In this document: piece by piece, positions 1-7,978 of the stretch
Layout: each line of letters opens with the position of its first letter
Position numbering within the stretch: position 1 is the stretch's first letter
Assembly: GCA_028699365.1 (NCBI GenBank)
Contig: JAQVUQ010000053.1
Coordinates: 1-10,718, forward strand
Origin: a bacterium
Lineage (GTDB): Bacteria > UBP13 > UBA5359
Length of the DNA stretch: 10,718 bases
Reading direction: 5' to 3'
Notes under the pieces: generated by a model
What the model was told of the DNA's origin: nothing
The model's input: the letters and a program-made list of their open reading frames with translations, nothing else
The model's database searches: none
Translations under genes and position numbers: made by a program

Positions 1-2603
1 ATAGTACCCGTTGCCAGATCCCGTCCATAGCAGGCTGCACATATTCCGAACCTGGTGCGGCAGGTCAATGCGGAACGGACCTTAACGGCTTTGATCCCGG
101 CCTCTTCTATGGCCAGCGATACCTCTTCGTCGATCATCTTGTTGGCATCAAGTATAAGCTCGCCTGTCCGGGGGTGGACGATCGCCTCGATGCATACCCT
201 TCCCAGCACACGGTCGCGCAACGGCTCTATTATCTCCTGGCCTTCCTTGATATCCTTGACCACTATGCCCGTTGTCGTACCGCAATCGTAGCTGCGGACT
301 ATAACGTCCTGTGCCACATCGATAAGACGCCTGGTAAGGTAGCCGGAATCGGCTGTTCTAAGCGCCGTATCGGCCAGACCCTTGCGGGCGCCGTGAGTGG
401 AGATGAAGTACTCCAGAACCGTCAGTCCCTCACGGAAGTTGGCCGTAATCGGCAAATCGATGATACGTCCGGATGGATCGGCCATCAGACCACGCATTCC
501 GGCCAACTGCCGGATCTGCTGGATGTTGCCTCGCGCACCGGATGTGGCCATCATGTATACGGGGTTATATTCATCCATGTTCTTGATGGTGGCCTCGGTG
601 ACATCTTCCGTCGCCTGAGTCCAGATATCGATAACCTTCTGGTAACGCTCATCGGCGGTTATCAATCCGCGCCGATACTGCTTCTCTATCAGGTCTACCT
701 CTCCCGCAGCTACTTCCAGTATCTGCTTCTTTGCCTCAGGTACCATAATATCGGTAACCGATATGGTAGATCCGGCCACGGTGCCGTATTTGAAACCGAG
801 GTTCTTGATATTATCCACCAGCGTCACGGTCTCGCCGGGCCCGAGCAGGCGATAACAGCGAGAGACGAGTTGCCCCAGTTCACGTTTGTCCATAACACCG
901 TTGATGTAGCGCAGCTTTGCCGGCAACGCCTCGTTGAACAACAGCCTGCCTACCGTCGTCTCCAGTAACTCACCGTCATACTTGACCTTGATGGCGGCAT
1001 GGAGATTCACTGCCCTGTTATCGTAGGCCAGAACAGCCTCGTTGATGCTGCTGAACGCCTTGCCCTCGCCCTGAACGCCCGCCCGTTGAATGGTCAGATA
1101 GTGGCACCCCAGAACGATATCCTGGGTGGGGCTCACTACCGGGCGACCGTCAGCCGGTGAAAGCAGGTTTGAGGTGGACATCATCAGCAGCCGGGCCTCA
1201 GCCTGGGCGCTGGATGAAAGCGGCAGATGCACGGCCATCTGATCGCCGTCGAAATCCGCATTATAGGCGGCACAGACCAACGGATGTATCTGGATGGCTT
1301 TGCCTTCCACCATTACCGGCTCAAACGCCTGTATTCCCAGACGATGCAGAGTCGGGGCACGGTTTAGAAGAACAGGGTGTTCTCTGATTACCTTGTCGAG
1401 GACATCCCAAACTTCCGTCTTGGCACGCTCCACCATCCGCTTGGCACTTTTGATGTTATGGGCCAGGCCGTTATCCACCAGCTTCTTCATCACGAACGGC
1501 TTGAACAGCTCAAGAGCCATCTCCTTGGGCAGTCCGCACTGATTGAGCTTGAGATTGGGACCGACGACGATAACGGAACGTCCGGAGTAGTCGACACGCT
1601 TGCCGAGAAGGTTCTGACGGAAACGTCCCTGCTTTCCTTTCAGCATATCGCTGAGCGACTTGAGCGGCCTGTTGTTGGGGCCGGTCACAGGACGACCGCG
1701 ACGACCGTTGTCGATGAGACCGTCCACAGCTTCCTGAAGCATGCGCTTCTCGTTGCGCACTATGACCTCCGGCGCTCCCAGCTCAAGAAGCTTCTTGAGA
1801 CGGTTGTTACGGTTGATCACTCTGCGGTAAAGGTCATTGAGATCGGACGTGGCAAAGCGGCCGCCGTCCAATTGCACCATCGGCCGGACTTCCGGCGGGA
1901 TCACGGGTACAACATCCATGATCATCCACTCCGGCCTGTTGCCCGATTTGCGGAAGGCCTCCGTCACTTCAAGGCGCTTGATAACTTTTATGCGCTTCTG
2001 ACCGGATACTTCCTTCAGGTCGGCCCTGAGATCCCTGGACATGGTAATCAGATCCAACTGGGACAGAAGCACCTTTATGGCAACAGCACCCATCTCAGCC
2101 TGGAAGGCATTTCCGTAGCGCTCCTGGGCCTCCCGATACTCCGTCTCGGAAAGGATCTGCTTCTGCTTGAGATCGGTTCCCTCGCCCGGATTGAGCACTA
2201 TATAAGAAGCATAGTAAAGAACCTTTTCCAGGCTGCGCGGGGAAATATCCAGCAGCAGGGCTATCCGGCTGGGAACGCCCTTGAAATACCAGATATGCGA
2301 TACCGGCGTAGCCAGCTCGATATGCCCCATACGCTCACGACGTACCTTGGCCTTAGTCACTTCCACGCCACAGCGGTCACAAACAACGCCCTTGAAGCGT
2401 ATACGTTTGTATTTGCCGCAATGGCACTCCCAATCCTTAATGGGCCCGAATATCCTCTCGCAAAAGAGTCCGTCACGCTCAGGCTTAAGCGTACGGTAAT
2501 TTATGGTCTCTGGTTTTTTAACCTCGCCGTGGGACCAGGACTTAACCTGATCTGGTGAAGCTATGCCAATTTTCAACATTTCAAAGTTTTTGGCATCCAG
2601 CAA
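1..2603 (-). CDS. rpoC: RNA polymerase beta' subunit, 3' part beyond the window
   Basis: Largest catalytic subunit of RNA polymerase, here residues 1 to about 867; the C-terminal third, including the trigger loop, lies outside the window. The frame is open from the start to position 1. Visible landmarks are the N-terminal zinc site (Cys60, Cys62, Cys75, Cys78), the metal-binding NADFDGD loop at residues 448-454 whose three Asp hold the catalytic Mg2+, the bridge-helix segment around residues 730-765 ([16 protein letters not shown]), and the second zinc cluster ending in CAACYGRDL close to the edge. The start is taken as TTG at 2603 because it gives the family N-terminus ([13 protein letters not shown]) and has a GGAGGA Shine-Dalgarno 7 nt upstream; an ATG at 2579 would remove eight conserved residues. 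The gene follows rpoB by 13 nt and is surely cotranscribed. No large insert is seen in the part present. Identity is certain; only the start is inferred. Confidence 0.98.
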   Translation of the reverse strand, partial: MLDAKNFEMLKIGIASPDQVKSWSHGEVKKPETINYRTLKPERDGLFCERIFGPIKDWECHCGKYKRIRFKGVVCDRCGVEVTKAKVRRERMGHIELATPVSHIWYFKGVPSRIALLLDISPRSLEKVLYYASYIVLNPGEGTDLKQKQILSETEYREAQERYGNAFQAEMGAVAIKVLLSQLDLITMSRDLRADLKEVSGQKRIKVIKRLEVTEAFRKSGNRPEWMIMDVVPVIPPEVRPMVQLDGGRFATSDLNDLYRRVINRNNRLKKLLELGAPEVIVRNEKRMLQEAVDGLIDNGRRGRPVTGPNNRPLKSLSDMLKGKQGRFRQNLLGKRVDYSGRSVIVVGPNLKLNQCGLPKEMALELFKPFVMKKLVDNGLAHNIKSAKRMVERAKTEVWDVLDKVIREHPVLLNRAPTLHRLGIQAFEPVMVEGKAIQIHPLVCAAYNADFDGDQMAVHLPLSSSAQAEARLLMMSTSNLLSPADGRPVVSPTQDIVLGCHYLTIQRAGVQGEGKAFSSINEAVLAYDNRAVNLHAAIKVKYDGELLETTVGRLLFNEALPAKLRYINGVMDKRELGQLVSRCYRLLGPGETVTLVDNIKNLGFKYGTVAGSTISVTDIMVPEAKKQILEVAAGEVDLIEKQYRRGLITADERYQKVIDIWTQATEDVTEATIKNMDEYNPVYMMATSGARGNIQQIRQLAGMRGLMADPSGRIIDLPITANFREGLTVLEYFISTHGARKGLADTALRTADSGYLTRRLIDVAQDVIVRSYDCGTTTGIVVKDIKEGQEIIEPLRDRVLGRVCIEAIVHPRTGELILDANKMIDEEVSLAIEEAGIKAVKVRSALTCRTRFGICAACYGRDLATGT

Positions 2604-2610
2604 GGCGAAT

Positions 2611-2616
2611 TCCTCC
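2611..2616 (-). promoter_or_regulatory. Ribosome binding site of rpoC, fused to the rpoB stop codon
   Basis: Reading the minus strand, the rpoB stop TAA is followed directly by GGAGGA, then 7 nt, then TTG. The stop codon therefore lies against the Shine-Dalgarno, so a ribosome finishing rpoB sits on the rpoC initiation region. This supports the TTG start of rpoC and suggests translational coupling that keeps beta and beta' in balance. The spacing is seen directly; the coupling is inferred. Confidence 0.8.
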
Positions 2617-5600
2617 TTAGTACTCTTTTCCGACTTCTACGCCCAGTTCGCGGGCGGCTTCGGCCAGATCTATCTCGTCTTCTTTGATAATTACTTCTTC
2701 GGCTTCTTCCGACAGTATCTTGGCATCAAGCCCCAGACTCTGAAGCTCTTTGATCAAGACCTTGAAGGATTCCGGCACACCCGGCTCCTGAACATTCTCA
2801 CCTTTGACAATAGCCTCATAGGCTTTGACACGACCCATAACATCATCGGATTTTATGGTCAGCAACTCCTGCAGCGTAAAGGCTGCACCGTATGCCTCAA
2901 GGGCCCAGACTTCCATCTCGCCGAAACGCTGGCCGCCGAACTGGGCTTTTCCACCCAACGGCTGCTGTGTTACCAGCGAGTAAGGGCCGGTGGACCTGGC
3001 GTGTATCTTATCGTCCACCAGGTGGGCCAGTTTCATCATGTAGAGGTAGCCGATCGTCACGGGACGATCAAAAGGCTCTCCCGTCATGCCGTCCCGCAGA
3101 ATAGTCTTGCCGCTGGGCAGCAATCCCACCCTGGCGTAAGCACGGCTCAGGATACCCTCAACCAGCGTCATGATGTTCTGACTGCGGCTGCCGCCGACCT
3201 TGAAGCTCTCTTCATCGACTTCCATAGCCACGATCCGGGCCAACTCGAAGAGATCTTCGTTGTCCATGCCCGTGAGTATGCCGGAGAGCAGGGCGGGAAT
3301 CTCGTCGAGCGGCTTATCATCCAGCTCGGCCGGGACTTCCAGCATAAGCTCGGTGGACATATACTCCTTCAGCTCGCAACGCTGCTTGTTCTCCACGACT
3401 CTGACGATGCTGTCGGTTACCTCATCCTCGGTGGCTCCGTCAAAGACCGGATTTTCAAAAGCGGTCCCGAACTCCCTGGCAGCCAGGCTGAAGTGTGTTT
3501 CCAGTATCTGTCCGATATTCATACGTGAAGGAACGCCCAGCGGATTGAGCACTATGTCCACCGCCGTGCCGTCCGGCAGGAACGGCATATCCGCCTCAGG
3601 CAGTATACGGGCGATGACACCCTTGTTTCCATGACGCCCGGCCATCTTATCGCCCTCGAGGATCTTCCTCTTCTGAGCTATATAGACCCTTACGAGCTCG
3701 TTGACACCGGGTGAAAGCTCATCGCCGCTTTCGCGTTTAAACACCTTGACATCCACGACACGTCCCTTTTCGCCGTGCGGCACTCGAAGGGAAGTATCCC
3801 TGACTTCGCGGGCTTTCTCTCCGAATATGGCTCGAAGCAAGCGTTCTTCAGGTGTCAGCTCGGTTTCGCCCTTGGGCGTGACTTTGCCCACAAGGATATC
3901 CTCAGCCCTGACTTCGGCGCCGATACGGATAACGCCTCTCTCATCGAGATCCTTTAGAACGTCTTCGGAGACGTTCGGGATATCCCGGGTTATCTCCTCA
4001 GGCCCGAGTTTGGTGTCTCTGGCTTCTATCTCGTATTCCTCTATATGGATGGAGGTGAAAACGTCCTCCTTAACCATCCGCTCGCTAAGCAGGATGGCAT
4101 CCTCATAATTGTATCCCTTCCACGGCATGAAGGCGACGAGAACATTACGTCCCAGAGCCAGTTCGCCACGATCCGTGCTGGCGCCGTCGGCCAGGACTTC
4201 GCCCTTCTCCACACGCTGTCCCAGCGAAACGACCGGGTGCTGATTAATGGATGTTCCCTGGTTGGAACGCATGAACTTATAGATTCTGTAAGTATCCAGT
4301 TCACCGTCATCCGTCTGGACGATGACCCTTTCAGCCGATACGGCCTTTATTATACCGGCTCTATCGGCAACTATTACCGCACCGGAATCGATAGCCACTT
4401 TGCGTTCCATGCCTGTTCCCACCACCGGGGCTTCCGTGCGAAGCAGAGGAACGGCCTGTCGCTGCATGTTGGATCCCATAAGAGCACGGTTGGCGTCATC
4501 GTTCTCCAGGAACGGAATAAGCGCCGTGGCCACGCTGACCAACTGCTTGGGCGAGGCATCCATGAAATCAAGCTTCTCGGCCGGCACTGCTTCGATAACG
4601 TGCATGGCCCTGGCCGGCACTCTGTCGCTAATAAGATAACCCTTTTCATCAACCGGCTCGTTGGCTTGTGCCAGAATGTAATTATCCTCTTCGTCAGCCG
4701 ACAGATAAACTATCTCATCCAGCACGTGACGATTTACCACCTTGCGGTACGGAGTCTCGATAAAGCCGTATTCGTTCACCCGCGCATAGGTAGCCATTGA
4801 CCCGATAAGACCGATATTCGGGCCTTCAGGCGTTTCTATGGGACAGATGCGTCCGTAGTGAGAGTGATGCACGTCACGCACTTCAAAACCTGCACGCTCC
4901 CGGCTCAAACCGCCCGGTCCCAGGGCACTGAGACGGCGTTTATGCGTCAATTCCGCTAAAGGATTTGTCTGATCCATAAACTGTGACAACTGGCTGCTGC
5001 CGAAGAATTCCTTTATGGCGGCAACAACGGGACGTATGTTTATCAGGGCCTGAGGCGTCAGAGTCTCCGTCTCCTGAATGATCATACGCTCTCTGATCAC
5101 CCGCTCCATTCTCAGCAGACCGACTCTGAATTGGTTCAGGAGCAGTTCCCCGACCGCACGCACTCGACGATTGCCGAGGTGATCGATGTCGTCGATGCTT
5201 CCGACTCCCTGCGGCAAATTCTTAAGATACCGTACGGTCTCGATGATATCCGTCCGGGTAAGAACATGCTGCAGATGGTCGATATTCAAACCCAGTTTCT
5301 TATTGATCTTATAACGTCCGACATGGGCCAGATCGTATCTCTTCTGATCGAAGAAGAGTGATCTGAAGAGCATTTTTGCTCCATCCATCGTAAGAGGCTC
5401 ACCCGGGCGCAGCTTCCTGTATATCTCTACAATGGCCTCATCGGCGTCGGAGGTGCTGTCCTTCTCCATTGTCAGGCGCAGCCAATCCTCAATCTCCATG
5501 ACCTTTATCTCTTCATATATCTTGACTTCGGTTATGCCGGCTTTTACCAGCTTGCCTATAGCCTGATCGGTCAGCTTGCTGCCTTTCTCGGCCAGAACCT

Positions 5601-6525
5601 CGCCGGTATGGGCATCAGCCGCATCATCGGCCAGAACCTTGCCGTCTATCCGGTCACGATCCCCGATCTGACAGACAACTTCCTGCTGATCGAAGACTCC
5701 CATTTCCTGCTGACCGGCAACCTTTTCCTCTCTGATAACGGAGACTTCCTTCACCGCTGCATCCTTGAGAGCGGTAATCGCCTCCTCATCCAGAACGGCG
5801 CCCCTGACAGCCAGTACCTCGCCGGTATCGGGATCAACAACATCCTCGGCCAGTTCAAGACCGACGATTCCCTTCTTAGGCTTGGATGATTCCGTTATGC
5901 GATTTATGGAAGTTCCCTGATCGGAAACGATCCTGTATTCCAGAGCCCGCAGAAGTACGGTGGCTGGGATCTTTCTTGTCCTGTCCACCCTTACCCACAT
6001 CACGCCGTTGGCGTCAAACTCCAACTCTATCCAGGCGCCCCGATTGGGTATCATTGTGGCGGAATAGAGACTGTTTCCATGCGGATCCAACTCCGACTTG
6101 AAATAGACGCCGGGGGATCTGGCCAACTGACTTACAATCACCCGCTCGGCTCCGTTTATCACAAAGGTACCCTTCGACGTCATCAGCGGGAAATCCCCCA
6201 TAAAGACTTCCTGCTCCTTGACCTCGCCGTTGACACGGTTTATAAGACGCACCTGCACCTTTAAGGGCACAGAATAGGTCATATCCCGTTCACGGCATTC
6301 GTCAACGCTGTATTTGGGCTCATCAAAGGCGTAATCCAGAAATTCCAACACCAGATTGCCGGTAAAATCCTGAACAGGCGAAAAGCTGTCCAGCAATTCC
6401 CTCAGGCCGGCATCGATAAACCATTGATATGCATTTCGCTGCAGATCTATAAGATTAGGCAATTCCAGAACCGTAGGTATCTTGGCATAACTAACCCTAT
6501 CGCGCTTGTTGGCCGCTAACGTCAT
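2617..6525 (-). CDS. rpoB: RNA polymerase beta subunit with two insertions
   Basis: Second large subunit of RNA polymerase; with beta' it forms the active centre and holds the rifamycin pocket. The start chosen is ATG at 6525 (protein [11 protein letters not shown], 1302 residues), because GGGAGTGGAG lies 3 to 12 nt upstream; an in-frame ATG at 6543 has no such site. Landmarks include the protrusion/lobe motif [13 protein letters not shown], the rifamycin cluster I at residues 509-540 ([11 protein letters not shown] ... [14 protein letters not shown], with Gln, Asp, His and Ser at the usual resistance positions in their sensitive form), [13 protein letters not shown] near 958-970, and the C-terminal [24 protein letters not shown]. 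It is about 100 residues longer than typical Bacillota beta. The excess lies in a lobe insert (about residues 198-360) carrying two similar TGEVLA modules, and in a segment of about 90 residues between VFDGA and LPSGKT (about 1035-1134). There is no SI2-type insert after [13 protein letters not shown]. It is transcribed from its own promoter and coupled to rpoC. Confidence 0.98.
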   Translation of the reverse strand: MTLAANKRDRVSYAKIPTVLELPNLIDLQRNAYQWFIDAGLRELLDSFSPVQDFTGNLVLEFLDYAFDEPKYSVDECRERDMTYSVPLKVQVRLINRVNGEVKEQEVFMGDFPLMTSKGTFVINGAERVIVSQLARSPGVYFKSELDPHGNSLYSATMIPNRGAWIELEFDANGVMWVRVDRTRKIPATVLLRALEYRIVSDQGTSINRITESSKPKKGIVGLELAEDVVDPDTGEVLAVRGAVLDEEAITALKDAAVKEVSVIREEKVAGQQEMGVFDQQEVVCQIGDRDRIDGKVLADDAADAHTGEVLAEKGSKLTDQAIGKLVKAGITEVKIYEEIKVMEIEDWLRLTMEKDSTSDADEAIVEIYRKLRPGEPLTMDGAKMLFRSLFFDQKRYDLAHVGRYKINKKLGLNIDHLQHVLTRTDIIETVRYLKNLPQGVGSIDDIDHLGNRRVRAVGELLLNQFRVGLLRMERVIRERMIIQETETLTPQALINIRPVVAAIKEFFGSSQLSQFMDQTNPLAELTHKRRLSALGPGGLSRERAGFEVRDVHHSHYGRICPIETPEGPNIGLIGSMATYARVNEYGFIETPYRKVVNRHVLDEIVYLSADEEDNYILAQANEPVDEKGYLISDRVPARAMHVIEAVPAEKLDFMDASPKQLVSVATALIPFLENDDANRALMGSNMQRQAVPLLRTEAPVVGTGMERKVAIDSGAVIVADRAGIIKAVSAERVIVQTDDGELDTYRIYKFMRSNQGTSINQHPVVSLGQRVEKGEVLADGASTDRGELALGRNVLVAFMPWKGYNYEDAILLSERMVKEDVFTSIHIEEYEIEARDTKLGPEEITRDIPNVSEDVLKDLDERGVIRIGAEVRAEDILVGKVTPKGETELTPEERLLRAIFGEKAREVRDTSLRVPHGEKGRVVDVKVFKRESGDELSPGVNELVRVYIAQKRKILEGDKMAGRHGNKGVIARILPEADMPFLPDGTAVDIVLNPLGVPSRMNIGQILETHFSLAAREFGTAFENPVFDGATEDEVTDSIVRVVENKQRCELKEYMSTELMLEVPAELDDKPLDEIPALLSGILTGMDNEDLFELARIVAMEVDEESFKVGGSRSQNIMTLVEGILSRAYARVGLLPSGKTILRDGMTGEPFDRPVTIGYLYMMKLAHLVDDKIHARSTGPYSLVTQQPLGGKAQFGGQRFGEMEVWALEAYGAAFTLQELLTIKSDDVMGRVKAYEAIVKGENVQEPGVPESFKVLIKELQSLGLDAKILSEEAEEVIIKEDEIDLAEAARELGVEVGKEY

Positions 6526-6528
6526 GCG

Positions 6529-6538
6529 CTCCACTCCC
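6529..6538 (-). promoter_or_regulatory. Ribosome binding site that fixes the rpoB start
   Basis: The minus strand reads GGGAGTGGAG followed by CGC and ATG. GGGAG is 8 nt and GGAG 3 nt from the ATG at 6525. The alternative in-frame ATG at 6543 is preceded by a T-rich stretch with no purine-rich site. This supports the shorter beta, starting MTLAAN. Confidence 0.65.
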
Positions 6539-6550
6539 AACATCCGAGTA

Positions 6551-6586
6551 TTATGAAAAAAAGCATAAATACCCCTTTAGAGGGTA
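6551..6586 (-). promoter_or_regulatory. Possible hairpin and T7 tract in the rpoB leader
   Basis: In the roughly 87-nt untranslated leader of rpoB, the minus strand forms TACCCU / GGGGUA around a 5-nt loop (6570-6586; five Watson-Crick pairs plus one G-U). It is followed after 7 nt by seven T residues (6556-6562), which are themselves flanked by TTATG and CATAA. It could be a weak terminator or a pausing element ahead of rpoBC. The stem is short and the T tract is not adjacent to it, so function is uncertain. Confidence 0.3.
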
Positions 6587-6618
6587 CCGCTCCTCATCGC
6601 TAATGGTGACAAATTTCA

Positions 6619-6647
6619 ATGTTAACATAAAGAAATATGTTTGTCAA
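6619..6647 (-). promoter_or_regulatory. Promoter of rpoBC (sigma-A/sigma-70 type)
   Basis: The minus strand has a perfect -35 TTGACA (6642-6647), a 17-nt spacer, and a -10 TAACAT (6619-6624, four of six consensus bases) preceded by TGT, which makes it an extended -10. Transcription would start near 6612, giving a leader of about 87 nt. It lies just downstream of an intrinsic terminator, so rpoBC can be transcribed independently of the ribosomal protein genes before it. Confidence 0.8.
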
Positions 6648-6653
6648 AACAAT

Positions 6654-6675
6654 AAAAAGGGAACAACCTTCCCTT
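6654..6675 (-). terminator. Intrinsic terminator between rplL and rpoB
   Basis: The minus strand forms a perfect 7-bp stem, AAGGGAA / TTCCCTT, with a 5-nt loop (GGTTG), and the 3' arm runs into TTTTT, then ATTGTTTT. It lies about 85 nt after the rplL stop and only 6 nt upstream of the rpoB -35 box. It should end, at least partly, transcripts that come from the rplJL side. Confidence 0.75.
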
Positions 6676-6716
6676 ATCATGTTTATTAACAAACATAATT
6701 CCTTGTGCAGCAAGCT

Positions 6717-6751
6717 GCCGATGGGGGGGAAGGCAAGCCTCCCCCCCCGGC
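6717..6751 (-). repeat. GC-rich inverted repeat with G7 and C8 runs after rplL
   Basis: An inverted repeat starting 8 nt past the rplL stop: GCCG pairs with CGGC, a run of seven G pairs with seven of eight C, and AGG pairs with CCT around a CAAG/CTTG loop, with small bulges. There is no T tract on the minus strand, so on its own it is not a classical intrinsic terminator. It may protect the rplL 3' end from exonucleases or add to the terminator about 40 nt further on. Confidence 0.6.
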
Positions 6752-6759
6752 AATGAATG

Positions 6760-7149
6760 CTATTTAATCTCGACTGTCGCTCCGGCCTCTTCAAGCTTGG
6801 CCTTAAGCTCATCAGCCTCTTCCTTCTTGATACCTTCCTTGACGGGCTTGGGAGCATTATCAACAAGCTCCTTTGCCTCCTTGAGCCCAAGGCTGGTCAC
6901 CTCGCGCACAACCTTGAGAACAGGTATCTTCTTGTCACCGGCGCTAACCAGAATGACGTCAAAAGCTGTCTTCTCCTCAACTTCCTCGGCCGCGGCGGCC
7001 CCGGCAACAGGAGCAGCAGCCATAGCTGCCACAGGAGCGGCTGATACGCCGAACTCTTCCTCAAAAGCCTTGACCAATTCCGAAAGCTCCAGCACGCTCA
7101 TCTGCTTTACAGCATCGAGTATCTGATCCTTAGTCAATGTCTCTGCCAT
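6760..7149 (-). CDS. rplL: Ribosomal protein L7/L12 (bL12)
   Basis: Stalk protein of the 50S subunit; dimers bind the C-terminal helix of L10 and recruit translation GTPases such as EF-Tu and EF-G. At 129 residues it has the normal family length. Order: N-terminal dimerisation helices (residues 1-35, [30 protein letters not shown] region), an Ala/Pro/Val-rich hinge (about 36-56), then the compact C-terminal domain from EKTAFDVIL to the end, with the [23 protein letters not shown] surface that touches the factors. The start at 7149 has a GGAGG Shine-Dalgarno 8 nt upstream. It lies 142 nt after rplJ in the same transcript, the usual order, and two regions of octamer repeats occupy the spacer. 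Transcription probably ends in the hairpin/terminator block downstream. Confidence 0.98.
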   Translation of the reverse strand: MAETLTKDQILDAVKQMSVLELSELVKAFEEEFGVSAAPVAAMAAAPVAGAAAAEEVEEKTAFDVILVSAGDKKIPVLKVVREVTSLGLKEAKELVDNAPKPVKEGIKKEEADELKAKLEEAGATVEIK

Positions 7150-7170
7150 TCATTTCACCTCCCTCTTCAA

Positions 7171-7202
7171 TAGCTATTAAGCCCATTAGCTTTTTAGCTT
7201 TT
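7171..7202 (+). repeat. Octamer-phased degenerate repeat in the rplJ-rplL spacer
   Basis: On the plus strand four consecutive 8-base words read TAGCTATT, AAGCCCAT, TAGCTTTT, TAGCTTTT; the last two are identical and the first differs from them at two positions. It lies between rplJ and rplL, near the rplL ribosome binding site but not overlapping it. Period and copies are seen directly; no function can be given. Confidence 0.55.
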
Positions 7203-7251
7203 TAAGTAGTATCCCGGTAGATTATTATGCTTTCACGATCTTCGTATTCTA

Positions 7252-7283
7252 CTAAACAGCTAAACTGCTAAACCGCTAAACTG
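7252..7283 (+). repeat. Tandem octamer repeat, 4 copies of CTAAACNG
   Basis: On the plus strand four contiguous 8-base units read CTAAACAG, CTAAACTG, CTAAACCG, CTAAACTG, followed by a partial CTA. Only the seventh base varies. The array starts 8 nt after the rplJ stop codon on the transcribed (minus) strand, so it lies in the rplJ-rplL mRNA spacer. It is a short sequence repeat of the kind that grows by slippage. Confidence 0.85.
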
Positions 7284-7291
7284 CTATATTT

Positions 7292-7813
7292 CTATCCTTC
7301 TGCCTTTTGCTGCTGTACTGCATGCAATGCATAGGCAAAACTTCTGATAGGTCCGGAAAGGACGCCCGCCATATTGTTGAGCGGCATCATCATCGTACCG
7401 GCCAACCTTGCCAGAAGAACCTCTCTCGGTGGCAAATCGGCAACCGCTCTTATGCCTTCTGCGGTTATAATCTTACCTTCCAGAAGGCCGCCTTTCAGTA
7501 CCAGCTTCTTATGTTCCTTGATAAATTTGACCAGCAGCTTGGCTGCCGCTACCGGATCGTCCTTAACAAAGGCTATTGCCGTGGGCCCTTCGAGATATGT
7601 GTTGAGGCTCTCGTGCCCCGTCTCGGTAGCCGCTATCCTGGCCAGGGTGTTCTTAACAACATGAAACTCAATGCCTTCTTTTCTGAGCTGGTTGCGCAAA
7701 CCGTTGATCTCGTCGACATTCAGACCTGTATGATCCGTTACCAGCGTAGCCTTGGTTTCAGGAAGCATCGCCTTGAGACTCTCTACCGTTTCCTTCTTCG
7801 CAACTGTCGCCAT
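7292..7813 (-). CDS. rplJ: Ribosomal protein L10 (uL10)
   Basis: L10 anchors the L7/L12 dimers to the ribosome stalk base beside L11 and, in many bacteria, represses its own operon by binding its mRNA leader. 173 residues, normal length. The N-terminal RNA-binding domain includes the TLVTDHTGLNVDEINGLR segment and the family signature FHVVKNTLARIA (about residues 53-64), followed by GPTAIAF. The C-terminal helix (SFAYALHAVQQQKAEG region) is where L7/L12 dimers dock. The start is ATG at 7813, with GGGAGGTGAG about 8 nt upstream; a GTG three codons earlier overlaps that site and is unlikely. It follows a 245-nt spacer holding an L10 leader with an attenuator, and it precedes rplL. Confidence 0.98.
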   Translation of the reverse strand: MATVAKKETVESLKAMLPETKATLVTDHTGLNVDEINGLRNQLRKEGIEFHVVKNTLARIAATETGHESLNTYLEGPTAIAFVKDDPVAAAKLLVKFIKEHKKLVLKGGLLEGKIITAEGIRAVADLPPREVLLARLAGTMMMPLNNMAGVLSGPIRSFAYALHAVQQQKAEG

Positions 7814-7836
7814 AAATCTCACCTCCCATCACAAAT

Positions 7837-7864
7837 GCGGAATGCAGATTTCGGAACGCGGAAT
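7837..7864 (+). repeat. Degenerate tandem heptamer, GCGGAAT-like, 4 units
   Basis: On the plus strand four 7-base words follow each other: GCGGAAT, GCAGATT, TCGGAAC, GCGGAAT. The outer two are identical and the inner two each differ by two bases. It lies between the L10-leader terminator and the rplJ ribosome binding site. The pattern is seen directly; chance is less likely given similar short repeats in two other spacers of the operon. Confidence 0.5.
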
Positions 7865-7924
7865 TCCAAGCCCTGTATTCTCGTATTAACGCTCTACACC
7901 TGTTCAACGATACGCTTCCGTGCC

Positions 7925-7952
7925 AAAAAAAAGACCTCCGGCCGGAGGTCTT
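7925..7952 (-). terminator. Attenuator terminator upstream of rplJ
   Basis: The 22-nt sequence at 7931-7952 is a perfect palindrome (AAGACCTC, central CGGCCG, GAGGTCTT). On the minus strand it is followed by six further T, giving eight T in a row with the end of the stem: a textbook intrinsic terminator. It lies between the L10-binding leader and rplJ, about 111 nt before the rplJ start, the place expected for a transcription attenuator controlling rplJL. Confidence 0.9.
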
Positions 7953-7978
7953 AGAGAACGATCAGAAATCGCTTCACT

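Noticed and set aside
1377-2558. A 393-codon open frame on the plus strand, with further long plus-strand frames at 174-968, 2563-3528 and 4045-4800
   Set aside because: They lie wholly antisense to rpoC and rpoB, show no recognisable domain, and mirror the codon bias of those genes. They are shadows, not genes.
4906-5001. Possible rifamycin-resistance change in beta cluster I (Ala where E. coli has Ser522)
   Set aside because: B. subtilis has the same [10 protein letters not shown] sequence and is sensitive; the other key residues are wild type.
4241-5922. The hexapeptide QGTSIN occurs twice in RpoB (near nt 4243-4262 and 5902-5920) with similar DNA
   Set aside because: The second occurrence (nt 4243-4262) is the conserved family motif; the first is a short match in the lobe insert. 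The similarity does not extend into the flanks, so it is more likely coincidence than a duplication.
7867-7924. A second promoter between the attenuator and rplJ (TTGAAC followed by A/T-rich words)
   Set aside because: No -10 of acceptable match lies at 16 to 18 nt spacing, so support is too weak.
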